A DNA stretch of 64,000 nucleotides from Candidatus Sulfuritelmatomonas gaucii. Lineage in GTDB: Bacteria > Acidobacteriota > Terriglobia > Terriglobales > Acidobacteriaceae. The position numbers and the translations under genes are program-made. Shown piece after piece: positions 17,217 to 25,724 of the stretch. Location of the stretch: the NCBI GenBank assembly GCA_900290245.1, contig OKRB01000105.1, forward strand, positions 18,212-82,211, read 5' to 3'. The stretch's first letter is position 1, and every line of letters begins with the position of its first letter. The notes beneath the pieces are model-generated. The model was not told the DNA's origin, ran no database searches, and was given only the letters and a program-made list of their open reading frames with translations.

Positions 17217-17573
17217 GTGGGCTACCCAATGCCAGTTTCTAAGAAAGAAATATCCGAATGTCCCATTGACGCCATGCTTTCGGTGATCGATGGACGATGG
17301 AAGGGAACCATTCTGTGGCGCCTGTCGGAGGGCCCCATGCGTACAAGCGAACTCCGTCGCAGCATACCGGGGATAACTGAGCGCATGCTGATACGACATT
17401 TGCAAGAATTAGTGCGCGACGGGATCCTGGTGAGGCGGCAGGCGAGAAGTGTTCCGCCGTGCGTATGGTATTCGATCTCCGATTACGGGATGACGCTCAC
17501 CCCTGTGCTCGAAACCATTTGCACGTGGGGAAGAAAGCATATTCGGCTGAAACATAGCGGCAGGTTGCCGTAG
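17217..17573 (+). CDS. HxlR-type winged-helix transcriptional regulator
   Basis: 118 residues. Signature ECPIDAMLSVIDGRWKGTILWRL, then RTSELRRSIPGITERMLIRHLQELVRDGILVR and YSISDYGMTL, the whole HxlR fold. The Cys of ECPI sits where redox- or aldehyde-sensing Cys is placed in this family (for example YodB, HypR), so thiol sensing is possible. Start is either GTG 17217 or ATG 17229. Probably controls the divergent DUF1772 gene and itself through the palindrome at 17176-17193. Confidence 0.9.
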   Translation: MGYPMPVSKKEISECPIDAMLSVIDGRWKGTILWRLSEGPMRTSELRRSIPGITERMLIRHLQELVRDGILVRRQARSVPPCVWYSISDYGMTLTPVLETICTWGRKHIRLKHSGRLP

Positions 17574-17649
17574 GGCAGTGCCGGGTGTGTTGAAAACACG
17601 GCAGCGAAGCTTCTTTACACGCCCTCGACTCGCCTGACACACTTGGAGC

Positions 17650-19197
17650 GTGGACACCCAGACAGTCGTAATCCTCGACTTCGGATCGCAGTATACGCAG
17701 CTCATCGCGCGGCGCATCCGCGAGCTGAATGTCTTCTCGGTGGTGCTGCCGTGCACGGCGCCGCTGGCGGAGGTTCAGGCCCATCATCCCATCGGGCTGA
17801 TTCTTTCGGGAGGGCCGTCGTCAGTTTATGACGCCGACGCACCGGCCGCCGACCCGCGGGTGCTGCGCGTGGGCGTCCCAATTCTCGGCGTTTGCTACGG
17901 GCTGCACTTCATCGTGCAAGCCATGGGCGGCAAGGTGCGCCCGGCGCCCAAGCGAGAATATGGCCACGCTGAAGTGACCATTGAAGACAGGGCGACGCCA
18001 TTGTTCGCCGACCTTCCCCCGGCCATCCAGGCGTGGATGAGCCATGGCGATGAAGCGCAGGAGTTGCCTGCGGGATTTCGCCGCGTAGCCGTGAGCGCCA
18101 ATGCGCTGGCCGCCATCGCCAACGACGAGCGCCGGATCTGGGCGGTGCAGTTTCATCCCGAGGTGCACCACACGCCGCTGGGGCGGCAATTGATCTGGAA
18201 TTTTCTCGATATTTGCGGAGCACGCGGCGACTGGACGCCAGCGCATTTTGTCGAGACAACGGTGGCCTCGATCCGCGAGAAGGTTGGCGGCGGGCACGTG
18301 ATCTGCGCGCTTTCGGGCGGCGTGGACTCGTCGGTGGCGGCCATGCTGGTGCACAAGGCCATCGGCAGCCAGTTGACATGCGTGTTTGTGAACAACGGCG
18401 TGCTGCGCAAGCACGAGTTCGTGAATGTGCAGGCAAACCTGCGCGGCAAACTGGGCCTGAATGTGGTCGCGGTCAACGCCAGCGCGAGGTTCCTTGAGAA
18501 GCTCGCAGGCGTCACCGATCCCGAAATCAAGCGCAAACGCATCGGCGTAGAGTTCATCGCCGTCTTCGAGGACGAAGCGCAGCGCATCGCACAGCAGAAG
18601 GGCGGAGTGGACTGGCTGGTGCAGGGAACGCTTTATCCCGACGTGATCGAGTCGTCGAGCGTGAAGGGACCGAGCCAGACCATCAAGAGCCACCACAACG
18701 TGGGCGGGCTGCCGGAGCGGATGAAATTGAAGTTGATCGAACCGCTGCGTGATTTGTTCAAGGATGAAGTGCGGCGCATCGGGCGCGATATGGGCATGCC
18801 TGAGGAGATTCTTGCGCGGCAGCCATTTCCGGGGCCGGGGCTCGCAGTGCGCATCCTGGGCGAAGTGACGCCGGAGCGGGTGGCGCTGTTGCAGGAAGCC
18901 GACGAGATTGTGGTGAGCGAGGTGAAGGCGGCCGGGCTCTACAACAAGATCTGGCAGAGCTTCGCGGTGCTGCTGCCGGTGATGACCGTGGGCGTGATGG
19001 GCGACCAGCGGACGTACGCGTATACCTGCGCCATCCGCGCCGTGCACTCTGAAGACGGCATGACGGCTGACTGGACGCCGCTGCCCTACGAACTGCTGAA
19101 GCGCATCTCCAACCGAATCGTGAACGAAGTGCGCGGCATCAATCGCGTGGTTTACGACGTGACGTCAAAGCCGCCGGGCACGATCGAGTGGGAGTGA
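17650..19197 (+). CDS. guaA: GMP synthase (glutamine-hydrolysing)
   Basis: 515 residues. Converts XMP to GMP with glutamine as N donor; cytoplasmic. N-terminal class I amidotransferase domain with Cys82 in GVCYGLH and the His169/Glu171 pair in FHPEV. ATP-pyrophosphatase domain with the PP-loop SGGVDSS at 222-228. C-terminal dimerisation domain ending PPGTIEWE, the invariant family end. Start is GTG 17650, giving the usual short N-terminus [17 protein letters not shown]. Full length, no guaB nearby. A dispersed repeat element follows the gene. Confidence 0.97.
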   Translation: MDTQTVVILDFGSQYTQLIARRIRELNVFSVVLPCTAPLAEVQAHHPIGLILSGGPSSVYDADAPAADPRVLRVGVPILGVCYGLHFIVQAMGGKVRPAPKREYGHAEVTIEDRATPLFADLPPAIQAWMSHGDEAQELPAGFRRVAVSANALAAIANDERRIWAVQFHPEVHHTPLGRQLIWNFLDICGARGDWTPAHFVETTVASIREKVGGGHVICALSGGVDSSVAAMLVHKAIGSQLTCVFVNNGVLRKHEFVNVQANLRGKLGLNVVAVNASARFLEKLAGVTDPEIKRKRIGVEFIAVFEDEAQRIAQQKGGVDWLVQGTLYPDVIESSSVKGPSQTIKSHHNVGGLPERMKLKLIEPLRDLFKDEVRRIGRDMGMPEEILARQPFPGPGLAVRILGEVTPERVALLQEADEIVVSEVKAAGLYNKIWQSFAVLLPVMTVGVMGDQRTYAYTCAIRAVHSEDGMTADWTPLPYELLKRISNRIVNEVRGINRVVYDVTSKPPGTIEWE

Positions 19198-19243
19198 GGA
19201 CTGGCCGTCAAGGCGGGCGAGGCCATTTGTGCTGGATCTCGGT

Positions 19244-19483
19244 CCGCATGAGTGAGCTCCATTAATTTTTGAGGTTCCCAGGTCCCAAAATCGGGACCTG
19301 GGGCACCCAGTCTTGTGAGACTCCCACCCTAGCGGAGAAAGGATGGGGCACCCGTTTCTGTGAGACCTACCCTAGCAATAAAAACAAGGACGTCGCGAGT
19401 GTCCACCCCACGGACGAAGACCTGTCCGCGAGGACCCCGGAGGGTGGGCACCCAGTTCGGTACGAAACTGCGCAGTCAGAGAC
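19244..19483. repeat. Dispersed hairpin-bearing repeat element (copy 1)
   Basis: Fills the gap between convergent guaA and the POTRA gene. It contains a perfect 10-bp hairpin, CCCAGGTCCC (19277-19286) AAAATC GGGACCTGGG (19293-19302), then reiterated GGGGCACCC...TGTGAGAC units at about 19300, 19345 and 19445, and a CACCCCACGGAC/GTCCGCGAGGACCCCGG segment. The left flank (CCGCATGA..GCTCCAT) and right flank (CACCCAGTT.GGTAC.AA) recur at 58656-58786. No coding capacity is visible. Confidence 0.75.
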
Positions 19484-20782
19484 TTAATGCGCATTCCCCG
19501 CGGCCTTGGCGAAGTGGAAGATGCAGTTGACTTGATGCGTGGCCGGGTCGGGCTTGACGTCGAAGGTTGTAATGACGGACTGCATCCATTTGGCGAGGGA
19601 GCGGTCCTGCTTTTGCGCGCGCGCAGCGAAGGTTGAGACGTAACTTTCGTCGAAAGCAGCGCCGGGGGGCATCTTCCAGAGGTGCGCGAGTTTCGCGGCC
19701 ATGGCATCGGGAGCGCCATCGAATTGAACCGCACCCATGCGGTAGGGCGGGCCGGGCGCGATTTCGAGAGTGTAATTCACAATGCGGGTGGACTCGTTGA
19801 ACGAGGCGTGCGAGATGACGGAGCAATCGAGATAGCCTCGGGCATGATAGGCGTCGCGCACGGCCAGGAGATACAAGTCGAGCGGCCTTCCGGAGCCAGC
19901 CGGGTATTTGGACAGGATCTTCTCGGCCTCGGCGCGGGGGACGAGGGCGTCGGACGGATAGCTGATCGAGCCGAGCTTGTAGATGCCGCCTTCCCTGATC
20001 GCGACGGTAAAGGGAATTTCGACCGCTTGATTTGAGACGACGGGAGGATCAATTTCCGTCACATCGACCTGCACGGCCGCGTAGCCCTGATCCTGATAAA
20101 GATCCTCAAAGGCGCGTTGCAGACCGGGCGCGGAATTCTCCGTGTCGAATTCGTTTCCTGCCTGGCTGGCGACAAGGGCATTGGCTTTCGCCTGCATGGC
20201 GGCCGACACGCCGGAAAGCTGGATGGAGCCGATGCGTACCGCCGGAGAGGTGACGGTGAAGTTCATGGCTGTGATTTTTTTGGGGCCCAGTCCGCTGGTG
20301 AGATCGGCTTTCACCGTTGCCTTCACGCCCTGGCCGGCGAGCATTTCCTCGAATGCATGGCAAATCGCTTCGAGCATGAATCCACTGGCGGGCACGAGAC
20401 CGTGATAGAGCGGGAAGCGCTCGTGAAGCTTCATGTCGAGGTCTTTGCCGGGCTTGAGCGGCAGATTGTCAAGGTGGATGGGGTAGAGCTGGCTGGCGGG
20501 CGTTAATGAGAAGAGCAGGCCCTTCGAGTCAGTGCTGAACTTGACCACCGAAAAAAGGCCAGTGTCGTTGAGCTGCCTGGCGCGAGCTTTCACTTCGATG
20601 GAAGTGAGGCGCACGTTCGGTTTCAGGCCGGCCGCCGCGAGCAACTCCTCCTGCGTGTATTGGGGCGCGCCTTGAAAGCGGATCGCCCTGGGCGGGACCT
20701 TCTTTTGCGCGGGCGATGAGAGCGAGCAGAGAAGAAACAGAGCGGCAATCGGAGCGGCAATCAGGCCAGCCGGTTTGAACAT
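19484..20782 (-). CDS. POTRA-domain protein without beta-barrel (BamA/TamA N-terminal-like), exported
   Basis: 432 residues from ATG 20782, the start of a good signal peptide (IAALFLLCSLSSPAQ). Several POTRA-like modules are visible: FQGAPQYTQEELLAAAGLKP, VRIGSIQLSGVSAAM, YKLGSISYPSDALVPRAEAEKIL with YHARGYLDCSV, and YRMGAVQFDGAPDAM. The protein stops where BamA-type proteins would continue into the barrel. A periplasmic scaffold or accessory of outer-membrane assembly is a reasonable guess. An alternative GTG start at 20830 overlaps the upstream gene's stop (GTGA), so translational coupling is possible. Confidence 0.7.
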   Translation of the reverse strand: MFKPAGLIAAPIAALFLLCSLSSPAQKKVPPRAIRFQGAPQYTQEELLAAAGLKPNVRLTSIEVKARARQLNDTGLFSVVKFSTDSKGLLFSLTPASQLYPIHLDNLPLKPGKDLDMKLHERFPLYHGLVPASGFMLEAICHAFEEMLAGQGVKATVKADLTSGLGPKKITAMNFTVTSPAVRIGSIQLSGVSAAMQAKANALVASQAGNEFDTENSAPGLQRAFEDLYQDQGYAAVQVDVTEIDPPVVSNQAVEIPFTVAIREGGIYKLGSISYPSDALVPRAEAEKILSKYPAGSGRPLDLYLLAVRDAYHARGYLDCSVISHASFNESTRIVNYTLEIAPGPPYRMGAVQFDGAPDAMAAKLAHLWKMPPGAAFDESYVSTFAARAQKQDRSLAKWMQSVITTFDVKPDPATHQVNCIFHFAKAAGNAH

Positions 20783-20826
20783 GCTGCGCCAAGAGTAGCA
20801 AACCTTGAGCGAAGCGGCGAAATCGA

Positions 20827-21621
20827 TCACGCGGTCTTTGGCCGCGTGAACCAGCCGAAAGCGATGGTTCCAAGAAGGATGAGGCCGAGCATTCCGAACC
20901 AGGCGACTCCTGCCATTTTGAGGACCTGGCCTTCACGAGCCTCCACCTCGCGTAAAGAACGTCCGGCGAGGACGAAGCCGGGCTGCGCGCCAGAGATTCG
21001 CTCAACGACGGCTGCGATGCGCACATTATTGCGCGGCTGCCAACTGACGCGCTCCTGACCGTGACTGCGCACGTAATCAAAGACGCCCGCCGGCGGAGTG
21101 GGCGTCTGGCCATCGAGCTGTGCGGTTGAACCCAGAGCCCGGCCCTCATCGTCGTAAACGATCAGAAAAGGGGAGAGGCTGTTCGCCATGTCGACAGTGG
21201 CGCTGCCGTAAGTAGTCAATGCGCCCTGGCGGAGGCCGTCGCTGACGCCGTATTTATTGAGATGGACGGCGAGGTTCGTCACCATTTCGATCTGCGGATC
21301 GTTGGCGCCCTGGCGCAGAACCTGCTGTGGAATCGCGTAAAGCGCCAGCGCCAGGATGGTGGAGATCCCCGCCAGGACAAAGGCGTTGAAAAGCAATGCA
21401 GGACGGCCAAACGTATCGCGCAGCATGCTGAGATGCTCCTTTGCAAGGGAGGTGACCAGGTCTGCGACAATGAGGCGAGTGAGCGCACCGCGCGCGAGCG
21501 ATCCATCGGCTCGCGCATCGCGGAGTGTCTGCAGCATCGCAGGGGCATAGTTGACCCGAAAGGGTTCCGGGTAAAGCCGGAGCGCAAATGCGTAAATACG
21601 CTCGAGGCGATCGGGGGTCAT
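20827..21621 (-). CDS. Two-helix membrane protein with permease-prefix-like N-terminus
   Basis: 264 residues. The N-terminus (LYPEPFRVNYAPAMLQTLRDA) resembles the prefix domain seen before acidobacterial orphan permeases. A membrane helix follows at about residues 76-95, then a predicted extracytoplasmic domain (residues 100-230), and a second helix at about 236-256. This topology recalls small sensor or PepSY-like proteins; no enzyme motif is seen. Its start overlaps the PadR stop by ATGA, and its stop overlaps an alternative start of the POTRA gene. Probable product of a PadR-controlled operon. Confidence 0.6.
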   Translation of the reverse strand: MTPDRLERIYAFALRLYPEPFRVNYAPAMLQTLRDARADGSLARGALTRLIVADLVTSLAKEHLSMLRDTFGRPALLFNAFVLAGISTILALALYAIPQQVLRQGANDPQIEMVTNLAVHLNKYGVSDGLRQGALTTYGSATVDMANSLSPFLIVYDDEGRALGSTAQLDGQTPTPPAGVFDYVRSHGQERVSWQPRNNVRIAAVVERISGAQPGFVLAGRSLREVEAREGQVLKMAGVAWFGMLGLILLGTIAFGWFTRPKTA

Positions 21622-21962
21622 GAGCGGCTCCTGTGAGGAAGCACGCCAAGCGAACGTGCAGTTTGCACGGCGGCATCGAGCCGGTTGACTTCCGCAGCGA
21701 GCGTGCGTCGTCCTAGCGCAGTGAGCTTGTAATAGCGGCGGCGCTTATCGTCGGACATGCCCGATTCGACGACCAATCGGCCGTGCATCATGCGATCGAG
21801 CGAGCCGTAGAGAGTGCCGGGACCGAGGCGCACGCCCCCACCTTCGGGCGCGCGCGCGTCTTTCATGATGAGATAACCGTGCTTTTCGCCCTCCGCGAGC
21901 GAAAGGAGAATGGCGAAGACAGCGGGTGTGAGAGGAACCTGCGGAGGCCCTTGAATCGGCAT
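21618..21962 (-). CDS. PadR family transcriptional regulator
   Basis: 114 residues from ATG 21962. Winged helix with PLTPAVFAILLSLAEGEKHGYLIMKD, GPGTLYGSLDRMMHGRLVVE and RRRYYKLTALGRRTLAAEV, the standard PadR pattern. The frame continues upstream to 22040, but the extra residues are encoded by the operator region. The ATGA overlap with the next gene shows co-translation. PadR regulators of this subtype usually repress their own operon; the AT-rich palindrome directly upstream is the obvious site. Confidence 0.9.
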   Translation of the reverse strand: MPIQGPPQVPLTPAVFAILLSLAEGEKHGYLIMKDARAPEGGGVRLGPGTLYGSLDRMMHGRLVVESGMSDDKRRRYYKLTALGRRTLAAEVNRLDAAVQTARSLGVLPHRSRS

Positions 21963-21970
21963 GACAGTAA

Positions 21971-21995
21971 TATATATCGGAAACGGATATATCCG
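21971..21995. promoter_or_regulatory. PadR operator candidate overlapping the promoter
   Basis: CGGATATATCCG at 21984-21995 is a perfect 12-bp palindrome, and TATATATCGG at 21971-21980 repeats its right half in inverted sense. It lies 9-33 bp upstream of the PadR start codon. The candidate -10 (TATATT) is so close to the ATG that the mRNA may be nearly leaderless. Confidence 0.65.
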
Positions 21996-22052
21996 CAAGC
22001 GAAATAATTCGGGGCCGCGAGGGTATCGCGCCGGCGCCATGAAAGGGCGCCA

Positions 22053-22640
22053 TCAATCGCCCGACGTCTGCGGGCGCAGCGCGGCAATCTCGCGTTGCAG
22101 CGCGTCAAAGCGCGCAAGCAAATCATCGTGGCGCTTGTCGGCAATCGACGGCTCAAAGGGCTCGATGTAAAACGTGCCGTTCGGCTCCAGTTCGCAACGG
22201 TGCACCCGGTGGATTCCCTCGAAGCCCTGCCGGTGAACCACTTCCACTAATTCCTCCTGCGAGAGCGATTCGCGGCGGAGCGCCTTCTTGTCCACCTGCC
22301 CGTTGCGGACCAGCACAGTCGCCCGGCCCTCCATGATGCGCGTCAGGCGCGGCGAGCGGAAGAGCACGCGAACCACGAGCCAGTTGATGGCCAGCAAACC
22401 GAGGGCGCCGATGATGCCGCCGGTCACCGAGTTGTCGTCGCCGATGATGGCATTCTGCACCGTGTTCGATAGCGAGAGGAGCACCACCAGGTCGAACGGG
22501 TTAAGCTGCGCGAGCTCGCGCTTTCCGAACAGGCGCAGCAACACCACCAACGCCAGGTAGACGATGGCAGGACGGAGCAACTTCTCCAGGATGGGAAGCG
22601 GCATCTGAAACATGTGTTGGAAGATCACAGAGTGGAGCAT
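22053..22640 (-). CDS. DUF421 (YetF-like) membrane protein
   Basis: 195 residues. Three membrane helices in the N-terminal half, with LLRLFGKRELAQLNPFDLVVLLSLSNTVQNAIIGDD, the defining DUF421 motif. A cytosolic C-terminal domain has LVRNGQVDKKALRRESLSQEELVEVVHRQG. Relatives include Bacillus YetF and spore-germination-associated proteins; the molecular role is unsettled. It ends 90 bp upstream of padR on the same strand and is not clearly co-transcribed with it, given the operator between them. Confidence 0.88.
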   Translation of the reverse strand: MLHSVIFQHMFQMPLPILEKLLRPAIVYLALVVLLRLFGKRELAQLNPFDLVVLLSLSNTVQNAIIGDDNSVTGGIIGALGLLAINWLVVRVLFRSPRLTRIMEGRATVLVRNGQVDKKALRRESLSQEELVEVVHRQGFEGIHRVHRCELEPNGTFYIEPFEPSIADKRHDDLLARFDALQREIAALRPQTSGD

Positions 22641-22740
22641 GCCAAAGAGGATAACCGGCGGCGGCCAGGGTAAAGCGAGTTTTCAAGGGAAGGGGAGTGC
22701 TCGCAGGCAATGATCGGGGGCGGCGGAGCCGTCTGCTAGA

Positions 22741-23763
22741 GTGAGGATGGAAACAGACCGAAAACCAGCATTCACAGGGGTTCCAGTGCCAGGACTAGCG
22801 CCGTTTCGCATCGAGCCGATCTTCACGGCCCGCGTGTGGGGATATCATGACCTGCGCCCATGGTACGATCGCGTGACCGAGGGTGATCCTATCGGTGAGG
22901 TGTGGCTCACGGGCGACGAATGTGTGGTCGCGACCGGGCCGCACGCGGGCGAAAAGCTGGGAGCGCTGTTTGCCGAACAGCATGATGCACTGCTGGGCGG
23001 CAACGCGCCGGCAGTCGGCTCGCCGCTGCTCATCAAGGTGATTTTTGCTCAGGAAAAGCTCAGCGTGCAGGTGCATCCCGACGACAAGATGGCGCAGAAA
23101 TACGGCCAGCCGCGCGGTAAAACCGAATGCTGGTACGCGCTGGCGGCCGAACCGGATGCGCAGGTGGCCGTGGGCCTGAAGCCCGGCGTGACACTCGCCG
23201 AAGTCAGGGAAGGCATTCACAACGGGACGCTCGAGGCGAGCCTGAATGTGTTGCCGGTTCGCGCCGGAGACGTGATTTTTGTGGATGCGGGGACGGTTCA
23301 TGCGATCTGGCCGGGATCGATCCTGCTGGAGACGCAGCAAAACTCGGACATCACCTACCGCATGTACGATTACGGGCGGCCTCGCGAATTGCACATTGAG
23401 AAATCGCTGGAAGCCACGCGGCTGATCACGCGCGCCGGGAAGGTGGCGCCGCGCGAGCTTGAGGACCGCGCGGTTCTCATCGATGCGGACTTCTTCCGCG
23501 TGGAGCGGATTCCTGTGGAGGGGAGCAAATCGAGCGAGGACCTGCGGGGGGGAAACGGGACCCCCAGGCTGGCCTACCTGTTTGCGGCTGCTGGAACGGG
23601 CCGTCTGTGGGGAGCGGGTTTCGACCCCGTCGATCTGCCTGCCCGCGGCATGGTGGCCGTGCCGTCAACCTCGCCGGAATTTGTGCTGGAAGACATGTGC
23701 GGTGCAGGCAGGAGCCTTGAGGTGATCCGAATCACTCCGAACTGGCGGGGCGAATCCGCGTAA
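22741..23763 (+). CDS. manA: Type I mannose-6-phosphate isomerase
   Basis: 340 residues. Interconverts fructose-6-phosphate and mannose-6-phosphate in the cytosol. Zinc-site motifs are present: QVHPDD (residues 117-122), GKTECWY, and the later His in DAGTVHAIW. RMYDYGR near residue 220 is the family's C-terminal signature. Length fits the short, single-metal bacterial class. Start is GTG 22741 or ATG 22747 (no good Shine-Dalgarno for either). The next gene is a glucose-6-phosphate isomerase, so the two form a hexose-phosphate pair that could take mannose released by the GH92 and GH2 enzymes. Confidence 0.92.
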   Translation: MRMETDRKPAFTGVPVPGLAPFRIEPIFTARVWGYHDLRPWYDRVTEGDPIGEVWLTGDECVVATGPHAGEKLGALFAEQHDALLGGNAPAVGSPLLIKVIFAQEKLSVQVHPDDKMAQKYGQPRGKTECWYALAAEPDAQVAVGLKPGVTLAEVREGIHNGTLEASLNVLPVRAGDVIFVDAGTVHAIWPGSILLETQQNSDITYRMYDYGRPRELHIEKSLEATRLITRAGKVAPRELEDRAVLIDADFFRVERIPVEGSKSSEDLRGGNGTPRLAYLFAAAGTGRLWGAGFDPVDLPARGMVAVPSTSPEFVLEDMCGAGRSLEVIRITPNWRGESA

Positions 23764-23862
23764 TCGTAGCCAAAAGTGGGGTGACATAACGCATTCGTAC
23801 CGTAACGATTTCGAAAATCTTTGACGCGCTCTTCAACCTTTTCGGGCAGAATCTTAATTGTC

Positions 23863-25584
23863 ATGAGTTTTCGGTTTGGACTTGGGTCCGATCTCCGCAG
23901 CATTGTCGATGCCGCCTGTGCCGACTGGCAAGCCAACGGCAAAGTCGATCGATTCTGGCAAAAGGACGCGGGACTATGGACCCGCGACGGCGAAGAGCAG
24001 TGGATGGGCTGGATCGACATTGTCGAGCGGCAGCTAAAGGAACTTTCGTCGTTCGCGGAGCTGGCCGGCGAGATACAAAGCGCAGGCTTCAAGACGGCGC
24101 TGGTTCTCGGCATGGGCGGCTCCAGCCTGTGCCCGGAGGTGCTGGCCAAAACGTTTGGCAGGCAGCAGAATTTTCCGGAGCTGCGCATTGTGGATTCGAC
24201 TGACCCGGTGCAGGTGATGGCTGCCTGCGACGAGGTGAACCTGGGTGAAACGCTGGTGATCGTGGCCAGTAAATCGGGATCGACTCTCGAACCCAACATC
24301 CTGAAACAGTTTTTCTTTGAAGAGATGACCCGAGCGGTGGGTGCGGGCGAGGTCGGGAACCATTTTGTGGCAATCACCGACCCTGGCTCAATGATCGAAG
24401 AAGTGGCCAAGCGCGAGCGTTTCCGCTACATCTTTTATGGCGACCCGCAGATCGGCGGCCGCTATTCCGCACTGTCGTATTTCGGGGTAATCCCAGCGAC
24501 TGTGGCGGGCTTGAACATTGGCAGGCTGCTCGATGAGGCGGCCATGGCCGTGGCCAGCGCCAGGCGGCCCGTAAGCGACAATCCCGCGGTGCAACTTGGT
24601 TTGCTTTTGGGTACAGCCGCGAACGCAGGACGCGACAAGCTCACATTCTTCGCGTCGCCCGAGATCTATGACCTGGGCGCGTGGCTGGAGCAGCTGGTTG
24701 CCGAATCCACGGGAAAGCAGGACAAGGGAATCACCCCAGTGGACCGCGAGGCCGCAGGACCGCCCGAGGTGTATGGCAACGATCGCGTCTTCGCATATAT
24801 ACGGCTGAAAGACACTGGAGATGAGAGCGCCCAAAGGGATCTCGATGCGAAGGTGGCGGCGCTTGAAGCGGCTGGTCATCCGGTGATTCGTTTTGAGATC
24901 GCAGATCCGTATGAAATCTTCGGCCAGTTCCTCACATGGGAGGTGGCCACGGCAGTTGCCGGCTCGGTGATGGGCATCAATCCCTTCAATCAACCGGATG
25001 TGGAGTCGGCAAAACTGGAAACGCGCGCGCTGACGGCGGAGTACGAAAATACAGGCAAGCTACCGGAACGCAAGCCGGTGCTGACAGAGGTAGGGATCGA
25101 AGTGTATGCGACGGAGGATTACGCGACGCTGCTGAAATCGGCGGCGAAAAGCCCGACGCTGGTTGGCTTGTTGCGCGCGCATTTGAACCAAATCCAACCC
25201 ACCGACTTTTTTGCCGTGCTCGCGTTTCTGCCGATGTTCAGCGAGTTGGAATCGATCATGCAGGGATTTCGGCACAAAGTGCGCGACCGCAGGAAAGTGG
25301 CCACATGCATGGGCTTCGGCCCGCGATTTCTTCACTCCACGGGCCAGGATTACAAGGGAGGACCCAACGAGGGTGTGTTCTTGCAGATCACAGCAAGGCA
25401 TGCCGACGATATGGAAGTTCCGGGGCACAAATACAGTTTCGGCGTGGTGATTGACGCCCAGGCGGCCGGGGACCTGGCGGTGCTGGAGGCTCGGGGGCGG
25501 CGGGCCCTTCGGGTGCACCTGGGGGGCGGCTTGATGCCTGGTCTGAGGGCACTTAGTACGGCCATCAGCGCGGCCCTGAAGTAG
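23863..25584 (+). CDS. Glucose-6-phosphate isomerase, Tal-Pgi type isomerase half as a separate protein
   Basis: 573 residues from ATG 23863. SIS folds with GMGGSSLCPEVLA, VASKSGSTLEPN and FVAITDPGS match the isomerase domain that in many bacteria is fused behind a transaldolase. Later signatures FGRQ, GINPFNQPDVESAK and HSTGQDYKGGPNEG, with the catalytic Lys/Glu region, are intact. No transaldolase domain is present upstream. It interconverts glucose-6-phosphate and fructose-6-phosphate. 99 bp follow manA; probably co-transcribed. An alternative TTG start at 23821 would add 14 atypical residues. Confidence 0.88.
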   Translation: MSFRFGLGSDLRSIVDAACADWQANGKVDRFWQKDAGLWTRDGEEQWMGWIDIVERQLKELSSFAELAGEIQSAGFKTALVLGMGGSSLCPEVLAKTFGRQQNFPELRIVDSTDPVQVMAACDEVNLGETLVIVASKSGSTLEPNILKQFFFEEMTRAVGAGEVGNHFVAITDPGSMIEEVAKRERFRYIFYGDPQIGGRYSALSYFGVIPATVAGLNIGRLLDEAAMAVASARRPVSDNPAVQLGLLLGTAANAGRDKLTFFASPEIYDLGAWLEQLVAESTGKQDKGITPVDREAAGPPEVYGNDRVFAYIRLKDTGDESAQRDLDAKVAALEAAGHPVIRFEIADPYEIFGQFLTWEVATAVAGSVMGINPFNQPDVESAKLETRALTAEYENTGKLPERKPVLTEVGIEVYATEDYATLLKSAAKSPTLVGLLRAHLNQIQPTDFFAVLAFLPMFSELESIMQGFRHKVRDRRKVATCMGFGPRFLHSTGQDYKGGPNEGVFLQITARHADDMEVPGHKYSFGVVIDAQAAGDLAVLEARGRRALRVHLGGGLMPGLRALSTAISAALK

Positions 25585-25724
25585 ACAACTTTTTCAGCCA
25601 GACGGGGTTTCTACGAGTAACCGGCTCAGGCGAGGCTCGTCTAAGCGGTTGGGCCGTGGAAGTGGATTGAAAATGATCTTCATCTGGAGCTGGGTGGAGA
25701 GCATCTGTTGATAGGGGAGAAATC

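Noticed and set aside
17821-19047. 408-residue minus-strand frame opposite guaA
   Set aside because: His/Arg-rich mirror translation without motifs; guaA is unambiguous on the plus strand.
19269-19487. 72-residue plus-strand frame after guaA
   Set aside because: It is a translation of the dispersed hairpin repeat (WGTQSCET, GWGTRFCET), not a gene.
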